Shown here one piece after another: positions 1 to 5,658 of a stretch of 46,662 nucleotides of DNA (the first letter of the stretch is position 1; each line of letters begins with the position of its first letter). A program made the position numbers and the translations under genes. The stretch is taken from assembly GCA_902596655.1 (NCBI GenBank), contig CACJUX010000016.1:1-46662 (forward strand). The letters are read 5' to 3'. The notes under the pieces are model-generated. The model was not told the DNA's origin and did no database searches. It saw only the letters and a list, made by a program, of their open reading frames with translations. The stretch comes from an uncultured SAR116 cluster alpha proteobacterium. GTDB taxonomy: Bacteria > Pseudomonadota > Alphaproteobacteria > Puniceispirillales > Puniceispirillaceae.

Positions 1-3
1 TTT

Positions 4-80
4 GAGAGTCACTGACGCCCCTTCGTCCTCTTATGAATCACGCCTACACAAGCACCCACAGACCCCTGTCAGTGACTCTC
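4..80. repeat. 13-bp perfect inverted repeat with 51-bp spacer
   Basis: The arm GAGAGTCACTGAC at 4-16 is matched exactly, in inverted orientation, by GTCAGTGACTCTC at 68-80. Each arm contains a GANTC site (6-10 and 74-78), the CcrM methylation target in many Alphaproteobacteria. The pair lies just past the stop codon of the 438-aa gene (107-1423, minus). There is no T-run next to it, so it does not look like a standard intrinsic terminator. Possible roles are an origin or resolution element, a recombinase arm site or an RNA hairpin. The role is unknown. Confidence 0.75.
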
Positions 81-106
81 TAATCGCCGCTATCGAGGTG
101 GCTGTC

Positions 107-1423
107 TCAGCTTTGCTTAACCTTGAGCTTCGGCTCCACACTGGCCCTCCCAAGGAACTGATTTTCTAGTGTGTCGACAGCAATTTTCTGGTCTTTCTTT
201 CTAACGATGATGCTGTCGTGAACCGAGAAACAAGGAGCCCCATAACTACGCATCAACTCAGCCATCGTACCAATGACTATCTCGCTTTCAATGAACATGA
301 GGTCAGCCCAAGTTACCTTTTGTGATGGCCAGTCGGAAAGCATTGGGAAGTGGTCGAGGATGGTCGGTTGAAGGTAGGCCATGGTCATGCTTTTGGGCTT
401 GTCTATCCCAGTAGCCTTGATCTCAGCCAGAGCGTTCTTTGGCCACCTTGAGTGGAAACTGTGGTGACCGATAGTCGATGTGATCCAAGCCTTCACGATA
501 GCACGGTCTATTCCTGATATGTCGTAGATGTCGTCCCTTTCGGGAAGAGCAAATCCGGAGATGCCATGCAAGATGGTAAGGTAAGAGGCGTTGATGTCGA
601 TCTCGACCACCTCCTCACCACCTATCCTCATTCTGGCCCTGTCTTGCTGCTTCATGCCTTGGTAGCTGTGGTCTCCAACAGCATAGACACGACCACCCCT
701 TTGGAAATCAAAACCCTCAACATCCCCATCGTTAAATAATCGGCGGTATCCTGAGAACCCAGCTCCATCGAGGTCGAAGCTGACAAGGAAGCTATTCAAC
801 TCCTTGATCTCAGCCTCCATAGCTAGGCTTTTGTCGGTATGGGTAAAGCGTATCTTTGTGCCCTTTGTCTTGATACCACGGACCGTAGATGACCTTCCTC
901 TTACCTCGATCACCCTCTTTGGCAGTTGGTGCAGGAAATGCTTGCTCGCGCCTTCTTCAACGATAGTTGCCTCTTCTGCCAACCCAATTAGAACCATGGT
1001 TGGCTTGAACCTTGTGGCTAGGCTGGGATGGAAGGAGGTGGTGGTCATTCCTTCAAACTGAACACCTTTGGCATTACGGCCCAAAGACACTTCGATCAGA
1101 CCAGCTTTCTCCATGGCCCTAACTATCGACTTAAATGTCTTGTATCCAATTGGCCTTTCGTTGAAGGCAGCTGGTGAGAGAGCATGGTACGACCAACCAG
1201 CCTCCTTCACCTCCATCGCAATCAGAAGGTCACCTGTGATTAGGCTGACACCGTTTCTAAACGCAGCCATATCATCGGCCTTACGTGCCCTCTGGCGCTG
1301 CTCTGTCTTGATGAGGATGTCGACGAGGTCGTTCACCAATAACTTAGACTGAGGTGACGATGCAGGACACATGAGTCCCATGAACCTGGCTTGAGTGAGG
1401 TCGTTAATGTCGATGTCGGCCAT
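107..1423 (-). CDS. Putative replication protein with winged-helix-like N-terminus and PolA-palm-like C-terminus
   Basis: This 438-aa protein belongs to no housekeeping family I recognise. Residues 60-125 look like a winged helix (a helix around YKTFKSIVRAMEKAGLIEV followed by a strand pair). The C-terminal half carries an ordered set resembling family A polymerase palm motifs: EIDINASYLTILHG at 274-287 (motif A-like, Asp276), R307 and K311 in a helix (motif B-like), FIES at 377-380, and VHDS at 401-404 (motif C-like). I recall the same order (D-x3-SxL, R-x3-K, late HDS) in replication-type proteins of phages and plasmids. No 3'-5' exonuclease or full fingers domain is evident. ATG at 1423 is chosen because operator-like palindromes lie directly upstream. 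It could be a replication initiator, a primase-polymerase or a degenerate polymerase. The CDS is solid; the function is inference. Confidence 0.6.
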   Translation of the reverse strand: MADIDINDLTQARFMGLMCPASSPQSKLLVNDLVDILIKTEQRQRARKADDMAAFRNGVSLITGDLLIAMEVKEAGWSYHALSPAAFNERPIGYKTFKSIVRAMEKAGLIEVSLGRNAKGVQFEGMTTTSFHPSLATRFKPTMVLIGLAEEATIVEEGASKHFLHQLPKRVIEVRGRSSTVRGIKTKGTKIRFTHTDKSLAMEAEIKELNSFLVSFDLDGAGFSGYRRLFNDGDVEGFDFQRGGRVYAVGDHSYQGMKQQDRARMRIGGEEVVEIDINASYLTILHGISGFALPERDDIYDISGIDRAIVKAWITSTIGHHSFHSRWPKNALAEIKATGIDKPKSMTMAYLQPTILDHFPMLSDWPSQKVTWADLMFIESEIVIGTMAELMRSYGAPCFSVHDSIIVRKKDQKIAVDTLENQFLGRASVEPKLKVKQS

Positions 1424-1434
1424 GGTCTTCTTAC

Positions 1435-1553
1435 GGTTACTAGTTTACCCGAGTCATCCCTGCAAGGGGGCTTAGGTTGAGCAGTAGGTGGTGATAACAA
1501 CCACCACCACCTAACAAGTAAAGACCATGGATACTAGGGTAACTCTGGTTACC
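1435..1553 (-). promoter_or_regulatory. Palindromic operator-like region upstream of the 438-aa gene
   Basis: Three dyad elements sit in the 130 bp before the start of the 438-aa gene. One is GGTTACTAGTTTACCC (1435-1450), imperfect. The second is TAGGTGGTG (1485-1493) paired with CACCACCTA (1505-1513), a 9-bp perfect hairpin with an 11-nt loop. The third is GGTAAC-TCTG-GTTACC (1538-1553), perfect 6-bp arms. The first and third share GGGTAA/TTACC half-sites, as expected for two operators bound by one dimeric regulator. No clear -35/-10 pair was identified and no repressor gene is visible in the window. Confidence 0.4.
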
Positions 1554-1694
1554 TTGGAAAAATCATAGGGTGCTGTTAGGCTACCTTTAGCTTACACCTC
1601 AACGCAATCACGACTTATGTCGTGTTTTCCAAGAAAGTTGATAAGAAGTTGCTAACTATGCCAAGGGCAATTGCAGTTGAATGAAAGACGTACT
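1554..1694. other. Intergenic, with a short CACGAC palindrome
   Basis: This gap contains CACGAC-TTAT-GTCGTG (1609-1624), a perfect 6-bp dyad followed by four T on the plus strand. It could be a weak plus-strand terminator or an operator for the small plus-strand reading frame at 1695. Nothing else was recognised. Confidence 0.3.
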
Positions 1695-1835
1695 TTGAGT
1701 GACCTTCTGCATTACCTTGCGCCCCTTGCCGTACTCGGTGCGCTGATCGTCTATAGCCGGTTCGCAAAGCGAAAAAATGTGCCAAAGTATATCTACTGGA
1801 TGACGATGGTTGCTGGTGGGTTTCTTATCATGTAG
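1695..1835 (+). CDS. Candidate 46-aa two-helix membrane microprotein (TTG start)
   Basis: The frame reads SDLLHYLAPLAVLGALIVYS, then a basic turn RFAKRKNVPKY, then IYWMTMVAGGFLIM and a stop. That is two hydrophobic segments separated by a positively charged loop, the layout of a small inner-membrane protein such as a holin-like or toxin-like peptide. The weak points are the TTG start, only a poor GAAAG ribosome-binding stretch, and its short length. The terminator hairpin at 1856-1883 follows it, although its T-run favours the opposite strand. A plausible gene, not proven. Confidence 0.35.
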   Translation: MSDLLHYLAPLAVLGALIVYSRFAKRKNVPKYIYWMTMVAGGFLIM

Positions 1836-1855
1836 TTGTTACGAATATGACGATG

Positions 1856-1883
1856 AAAAGGGCCAGAGGTTTTCCTCTAGCCC
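1856..1883 (-). terminator. Intrinsic terminator of the 1902-2258 gene
   Basis: On the minus strand GGGCTAGAGG, loop AAAA, CCTCTGGCCC, then TTTT. It lies 19 bp past the stop of the exported-protein gene. Its design is nearly the same as the terminators at 2455 and 3849. Confidence 0.75.
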
Positions 1884-1901
1884 ACCGCTAGTGTTTGTCT
1901 T

Positions 1902-2258
1902 TTAATCAAGCTTGTCCTGTGCTTCAGTAAACGCCACGACCAACGATCTGATAGTCTTTCCCGAGTTTGGGTCATACCTGCATTTCATTGAATTAGTGCA
2001 AAAGCCGTTCGCGTCATTGTAGGCAGCCACTAATGTTTGGTTAGCGCCCTTATAAACACATATTTGCTTACCTTTATAAACTTTTCGTGATGCTAGCCTA
2101 CACTCTGTCATACGAGGGGCTTCCGACATACCCTTCCAAACTTTTTGCATTTTCTCAAAGCCAAGGCCAAGGCCGCTTTTCCAATCAACGGCAACCGCTG
2201 CGCTTGGCATAACAAATATTAGGGTTAAAGCGCAAACCAAGGTAGTAATCTTTGACAT
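1902..2258 (-). CDS. Small exported hypothetical protein with four cysteines
   Basis: The protein is about 118 aa. The start is the ATG at 2258 because AGGTG sits 6 nt upstream; an in-frame GTG three codons earlier lacks such a site. The N-terminus MSKITTLVCALTLIFVMPSA is a classical signal peptide with likely cleavage after AVA, before VDWKS. The mature part has four cysteines, in TECRL, QICVY, GFCTN and MKCRY, so two disulfides in the periplasm are plausible. No family was recognised. It is a single gene with its own terminator, in the accessory arm. It might be a secreted or periplasmic accessory factor; the function is unknown. Confidence 0.65.
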   Translation of the reverse strand: MSKITTLVCALTLIFVMPSAAVAVDWKSGLGLGFEKMQKVWKGMSEAPRMTECRLASRKVYKGKQICVYKGANQTLVAAYNDANGFCTNSMKCRYDPNSGKTIRSLVVAFTEAQDKLD

Positions 2259-2454
2259 AATTATCACCTATGAAACGTAGTGTTATCCCCCACAACTACA
2301 TATTCACAATTCGGGTCGCTCGGTCGGGATCTCCCCAACTCCAAGCGACTAAAGAGAGATACCCCGTCGTCGACAAATCGCCATAGAGTTAATAATGAGG
2401 CTTTGTGCTGCAAGAATTGCATCACCTTGTCAGAAGAACACCTCGATTGACCAG
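2259..2454. other. Intergenic, no gene recognised
   Basis: This stretch holds the ribosome-binding site and presumably the promoter of the 1902-2258 gene. Short open frames on both strands here have no ribosome-binding site, and one overlaps a terminator, so none is called. Confidence 0.4.
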
Positions 2455-2485
2455 AAAAAAGGGCCACGAGTTCCCCTCAAGCCCC
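2455..2485 (-). terminator. Intrinsic terminator of the 2509-2889 gene
   Basis: On the minus strand GGGGCTTGAG, loop, CTCGTGGCCC, then TTTTTT (the A-run at 2455-2460). It sits 24 bp past the stop of the membrane-protein gene and shares its design with those at 1856 and 3849. Confidence 0.75.
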
Positions 2486-2508
2486 TTTTCAATTCTTGTT
2501 TCAAATTT

Positions 2509-2889
2509 TTATTCGTGTTCACCACCACTCGCTTTGCCTAACCCACCAAAGTTAACTGGGTGTCGCTTTGCTGTCTCAAACACACCCACGGTGACAAAAA
2601 CACCAGCAAGTAAAATTGCATGAACAATTGCGCTGACGCCAAAGACCACGATAGATCCCATCCACACCGAGAAAACAATGCACCACATCCACGCTAGCAT
2701 TTGCATGACAAGGTGACGCGTGGAGGTGTCTGGTATATGAGCCAGCGGGTTGTGGCGGCTGTCCATGACTAGATGATAAAGTTTGATTATTGCAATTTTC
2801 CGTCCGTTTTGAATGTCGGATAACACTCTTTCGACTTTAAAAAAGGGTATGAGCAGCACGAATGTTAGGGTAATCAAAATCCGGTTCAT
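2509..2889 (-). CDS. Hypothetical small membrane protein
   Basis: The protein is 126 aa. The start at 2889 is supported by GAGAGAG about 6 nt upstream. The N-terminal segment ILITLTFVLLIPFF is hydrophobic and is followed by a charged stretch (KVERVLSDIQNGRK). A second hydrophobic block, about residues 64-105, holds two further likely membrane helices (MLAWMWCIVFSVWMGSIVVF, then VSAIVHAILLAGVFVTVGVF). The tail is short, Gly-rich and hydrophilic and ends in GEHE. No family recognised. It is monocistronic, with a promoter-like element at 2928-2940 and a terminator at 2455-2485. It may be an accessory-element membrane protein; the function is unknown. Confidence 0.6.
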   Translation of the reverse strand: MNRILITLTFVLLIPFFKVERVLSDIQNGRKIAIIKLYHLVMDSRHNPLAHIPDTSTRHLVMQMLAWMWCIVFSVWMGSIVVFGVSAIVHAILLAGVFVTVGVFETAKRHPVNFGGLGKASGGEHE

Positions 2890-2927
2890 ATCATCTCTCT
2901 CTGAAGCTGAGACATTCTGACACTATT

Positions 2928-2940
2928 ACTATTACTTTAG
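2928..2940 (-). promoter_or_regulatory. Shared CTAAARTAATAGT element, copy 1
   Basis: On the minus strand this reads CTAAAGTAATAGT, about 40 nt upstream of the 2509-2889 gene. A 12-of-13 match is found at 3832-3844, upstream of another gene of the same arm. It is AT-rich like a -10 element, but I see no convincing -35. It may be a promoter of element-specific type. Confidence 0.3.
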
Positions 2941-3450
2941 AGAAAGATAGGGCGTCTTTTTAAATTCACTTTTCCTAAATTAGTAAATATCGAAGTCGAA
3001 GGGTAAGACTAACTTATAGCCAACGCTTTTTTCTGGTCTCATCATTGCGTCTCAATCACCCTTTTCAAAAGGTGTCAAAGTGTGACAGCCGAATGGCGAG
3101 GCGAAGGAATGTGCCAGTCGATTGCCAATTAAACAATTTGAGCCGTCCTGCCGTTATCTAGACTATGCAAGTGAACGCAGCAAAACAGGCCAACCAAAAT
3201 CTTGGGAGGCAACCCAGACGAGAGGCAGACGTCGAGGACGATGCGCCTGAAAATGGTGCAGCGCCGACGGCGCCCTCGGATGTCTATGACGTTTTCGGTT
3301 ACCGCTCTTCGTTCTTCTCTGGCGTCACAACGCAACAGTGGCTAGCTATGCGGCTAATCGAAACCTAAAGCGGCTGAAAAAATAGCTAACATTTTTGGAT
3401 GACGGTCGTTTAATCGAGCGATGCCAACATCCATGGGGAAATGGGTGGGT
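2941..3450. other. 500-bp gap with palindromes and no convincing gene
   Basis: Two dyads are visible: CCTTTTCAAAAGG (about 3059-3072) and TGTCA-AAGTG-TGACA (3073-3087), abutting each other, as in a regulatory region. A 67-codon plus-strand frame (3165-3368) and a minus-strand frame covering the same bases (3129-3335) both lack ribosome-binding sites and recognisable domains, so neither is called as a gene. Confidence 0.35.
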
Positions 3451-3467
3451 GTTGGCAGTACGCCAAC
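3451..3467 (-). terminator. Hairpin past the 51-aa gene, possible terminator
   Basis: GTTGGC at 3451-3456 pairs with GCCAAC at 3462-3467 across a 5-nt loop, 7 bp beyond the stop of the 3474-3629 gene. There is no clear T-run on the minus strand, so it may be a Rho-assisted or RNA-stabilising hairpin rather than a true intrinsic terminator. Confidence 0.35.
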
Positions 3468-3473
3468 CCGTTG

Positions 3474-3629
3474 CTAGTCACCATTTTGGTGGCCTTTTTT
3501 ATGCCAATCTTTGATCTGCTTGAGTTGTTTAGTTCCTAACACTCTCTCATACTGCTTGGCCACTTTGTAGTTGACCTTAAAATAAGCCATTATCATCTCG
3601 GTTAATTCTCTAGCCTGGTGTTCTGTCAT
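3474..3629 (-). CDS. 51-aa basic helical hypothetical protein, coupled to upstream gene
   Basis: The start is the ATG at 3629, because it overlaps the stop of the preceding gene in an ATGA arrangement typical of translational coupling. The protein begins MTEHQARELTEMIMAYFKVN and continues as a lysine-rich, probably all-helical chain ending in HKKGHQNGD. It has no cysteines, signal peptide or membrane segment. No family was recognised. The size and charge would fit a small nucleic-acid-binding or regulatory protein, but nothing shows this directly. It probably acts with the 66-aa product encoded just upstream. Confidence 0.5.
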   Translation of the reverse strand: MTEHQARELTEMIMAYFKVNYKVAKQYERVLGTKQLKQIKDWHKKGHQNGD

Positions 3630-3826
3630 GTAAGTGCATCCGCACAATCTCGGCAAACCAAACGGTTTCTGGCTTCATCTAACGTCAAAGTAGTTTGAGT
3701 GCCGTCACAGTGGCTACAAACCGCACAAGTTGCATAGGGCCACACAGCGAAAACTCGCCCCTCAAGCTCAAAGTCACTGTCAGGTAATTTGCCGCCTCTC
3801 CATTCCATGTGTGAAGAATAACACAT
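3626..3826 (-). CDS. 66-aa zinc-ribbon-like hypothetical protein
   Basis: The protein carries CAVCSHC (about residues 34-40) and CRDC (about 58-61), two cysteine knuckles roughly 20 residues apart, as in a small treble-clef or zinc-ribbon fold. An N-terminal segment (GGKLPDSDFELEGRVFAVWP) precedes the knuckles. The start is uncertain: ATG at 3826 has no good ribosome-binding site, and the internal ATG at 3808 is no better. The promoter-like element at 3832-3844 ends only 5 nt before the first ATG, so a leaderless mRNA is possible. The stop overlaps the start of the next gene (ATGA). The function is unknown; DNA or RNA binding is plausible from the fold alone. Confidence 0.5.
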   Translation of the reverse strand: MCYSSHMEWRGGKLPDSDFELEGRVFAVWPYATCAVCSHCDGTQTTLTLDEARNRLVCRDCADALT

Positions 3827-3831
3827 AGGTC

Positions 3832-3844
3832 ACTATTATTTTAG
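3832..3844 (-). promoter_or_regulatory. Shared CTAAARTAATAGT element, copy 2
   Basis: On the minus strand this reads CTAAAATAATAGT, with the ATG of the zinc-ribbon-like gene starting 5 nt further on. It matches the copy at 2928-2940 at 12 of 13 positions. It follows the terminator of the preceding gene directly. Confidence 0.3.
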
Positions 3845-3848
3845 GACG

Positions 3849-3878
3849 AAAAAAAGGGCCGAGGTTTCCCTTTAGCCC
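3849..3878 (-). terminator. Intrinsic terminator of the 3872-4192 gene
   Basis: On the minus strand GGGCTAAAGG, loop GAAA, CCTCGGCCC, then seven T. The stem includes the stop codon of the gene (3872-3874). Its design is the same as the terminators at 1856 and 2455. Confidence 0.75.
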
Positions 3879-4192
3879 ATGTCTATAGCTTGTTTCCTAG
3901 TCTGGTCTTCGCGCTTTATCCACCCTCGCTCAAATGTCTCGAAGGTGCTCAATGACCGATAGAATTGCTCGTGATACATTGCCGTTCTGTTGATCAGATT
4001 TACAAGATTCACAGCCATGGTAGCTGCTAGGGTCTGGGGTCCTATAACTCTGTCTGTAGACGCTCCTGTGGCCCGATGCGCAGCCTTATATCCGTGATGG
4101 CTCCGTCCTTTGGCCAGTTTGCTGACCTGTCGATTGCCCAGTCTTTCCAGCTTGATTCTTACTTGTGCTCGCTGCTTTAAATGATCAGACAA
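3872..4192 (-). CDS. 106-aa basic hypothetical protein
   Basis: The chain is rich in Arg, Lys and His (QRAQVRIKLERLGNRQVSKL, then KGRSHHGYKAAHRATG), followed by a more amphipathic part (ATMAVNLVNLINRTAMYHEQ). There is no signal peptide or clear domain. The start given is TTG at 4192; no strong ribosome-binding site is visible, so the true start may be elsewhere in frame. It has its own terminator, with the stop codon inside the stem. Its position next to the tRNA boundary and its basic character would fit a small DNA-binding accessory protein such as an excisionase or regulator, but I see no diagnostic motif. A speculative role on a moderately supported gene. Confidence 0.45.
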   Translation of the reverse strand: MSDHLKQRAQVRIKLERLGNRQVSKLAKGRSHHGYKAAHRATGASTDRVIGPQTLAATMAVNLVNLINRTAMYHEQFYRSLSTFETFERGWIKREDQTRKQAIDMG

Positions 4193-4294
4193 TAACTAAC
4201 AAAGACCCCTTTAGTCCACTTTTTGAAGTCACTGCTTAACCAGACCCACCCGGGGTCGTATTTGTCGCCCATGAGGCTCACGCGAACCAACCTC

Positions 4295-4324
4295 GGTCAC
4301 ACGCTGGTCACACCTCAGTCACAC
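4295..4324. repeat. Three GTCACAC direct repeats, 11-bp period
   Basis: GGTCACAC at 4295-4302, GGTCACAC at 4306-4313 and AGTCACAC at 4317-4324 are spaced exactly 11 bp, about one helical turn, and are separated by 3-bp spacers. The array lies about 105 bp from the tRNA-Met 3' end and about 100 bp upstream of the 3872-4192 gene. Such phased repeats are typical of iterons, integrase arm-type or excisionase sites, or activator sites. Confidence 0.65.
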
Positions 4325-4428
4325 ACGCTTTGACAAAAGTGCCTGAATCGCTAGAATCTAAGGCAATCACATTGAGGTAGTGACCGCAGACAAAGTGTTG
4401 ATTTTAAATGTGAAAACTAAGTGAGGAA

Positions 4429-4505
4429 TGGTAGCGGAGGAGGGACTTGAACCCCCGACACGCGGATTATGATTCCGCTGCTCTAACCAGCTGAGCTACT
4501 CCGCC
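4429..4505 (-). tRNA. tRNA-Met (anticodon CAU)
   Basis: The minus strand reads a 77-nt cloverleaf. The acceptor GGCGGAG (4505-4499) pairs with CTCCGCT, with one G-U at the first pair. The D arm is AGCTCAGCTGGTTAGAGC. The anticodon stem GCGGA/TCCGC encloses the loop ATCATAA with CAT as anticodon, and the T arm contains GGTTCAAGTC. CCA is encoded (TGG at 4429-4431 on the plus strand). It resembles alphaproteobacterial elongator tRNA-Met more than the initiator, since the initiator's three G-C pairs in the anticodon stem are absent. A lysidine-modified Ile2 tRNA cannot be fully ruled out. Its 3' end faces the accessory arm. Confidence 0.95.
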
Positions 4506-4682
4506 AAAACCAGGCCAATCTGCGACGCGACAGTCACATTTAGCGCTTTATGTCGACGTTTTAAGGCTTTAAGGGCATTACCGTCAAGCCCGATATCGGT
4601 AGCGCTGCAAAAATTCCCTTTGGCGCATTCTTCGGCGCAGGGCTAGCGTCAGCTACTAGACTGACAAACGCTATGATCCGGA
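4506..4682. other. Intergenic, no gene recognised
   Basis: This stretch contains the presumed tRNA-Met promoter (minus direction) and possibly the lost 5' end of the decayed marC gene. No intact reading frame was recognised. Confidence 0.4.
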
Positions 4683-5388
4683 ACTTTTACCGCCTTTGTT
4701 AGCTATTTCGTCCTCATCGACCCGACCGGCACCGCCCCGATTTTTTGGTGGTCACCACGGCACAGGATAAGCATAAGAAAATCCGCACCGGCATTTAGGC
4801 AACGCTGGTGACGATAATAATTTCGGTGTTCTTTGTGCTGTGGAAATCATGGGTATTGCGCTATCTTCAGATCGGCGAGTAAGCCTTCATGTTTGCGGGT
4901 GAAGTGATCCCATTCTTGGTGAATGGGACATGCTGACCAACAAACGCAAAGCGCGCAAACACTGTGAAACAAACCGCCCTGCCCCGCCCTTGTTGCTAAA
5001 GCAGGTGCAACTGAGGCTGGCGCAAGAACCATCATCAGCAAGCGGCATACAAAAGACATTAGCGGAAAGTAATGATGGAGCAGAAAATGTTGCAATTTTC
5101 CCGTTTGCTATCCCGATGCTGGCCGGACCGGCGGCGATCATGTCAGTGATGGTTTTATCCGTTGATTTCAATGGCCGCATGTTAATGAACCTTACCGGCT
5201 ATGGCGCTTTGCTAGCGGAGATGGTGGTTACCGGCAATATCATGGCGCTAGCGACTATCGCCGGCAGGATGATCGATCCTCGGCTGAGCAATATATTCTC
5301 CAAGGTGGCGGCAATCATTCTGTTAGCACTTTCGGTGCAATTTCTGATTAACGGACTAACTTCGCTGCAGCTTATCACAGCGTCATAA
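4683..5388 (+). pseudogene. marC: Decayed MarC-family (UPF0056) membrane protein gene
   Basis: MarC-like sequence is readable across three frames. The first piece (from 4683) reads TFTAFVSYFVLIDPTGTAPI, the N-terminal MarC signature. The frame then shifts around the T6 run at 4741 to LVVTTAQDKHKKI. A TAG (4796-4798) and a TAA (4880-4882) interrupt the second frame (ATLVTIIISVFFVLW, then AFMFAGEVIPFLV). A further shift leads to the third frame from 4930 (MLTNKRKARKH and then FPFAIPMLAGPAAIMSVMVL), which continues to the stop at 5388. The last part alone forms an uninterrupted 152-codon frame, but it lacks the N-terminal half of the family. MarC proteins are multi-pass inner-membrane proteins of unclear role. 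The decay lies directly beside the tRNA and its accessory arm. Confidence 0.8.
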
Positions 5389-5658
5389 ACCCGCCCAAAT
5401 TATGCCGCAAACGAGATCCACTGAGCAAACTCTCGAGCTGTGTCCAAGCACCCTTGCACGAGTACTCCCCACCTCTCCTGTGACGACACTTGAAATGCAA
5501 CGAGTCACTCTCACCATCGGCGCGCTATTTCCATAAATTTTGCCGATGATGATCAATTTCGGCAACCGCTTCACTGTGCTAGCAAGCCGACGAGATGGAT
5601 GGCGGTTAGTCCGGCGACCCCACTGAATGCGGAGTAAAAAGCCGCGCAGATGGCCGGC
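5389..5658. other. Intergenic, nothing recognised
   Basis: This 270-bp gap separates the marC remnant from the convergent acyl-CoA synthetase. Frames overlapping it are short and carry no domain. No clear terminator was seen. Confidence 0.4.

Noticed and set aside
2264-2467. 67-codon minus-strand frame
   Set aside because: It overlaps a terminator and the ribosome-binding site of the next gene and shows no domain.
3129-3368. Opposed short frames on both strands (67 and 68 codons)
   Set aside because: Neither has a ribosome-binding site, a domain or a typical composition; each is likely the shadow of chance.
4295-4324. CRISPR-like repeat array
   Set aside because: Repeats are only 8 bp with 3-bp spacers; no cas genes. 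It is an iteron- or arm-site-like array.
4930-5388. 152-codon plus-strand frame as an intact gene
   Set aside because: It is only the C-terminal part of a MarC protein whose N-terminal half is found in other frames just upstream.
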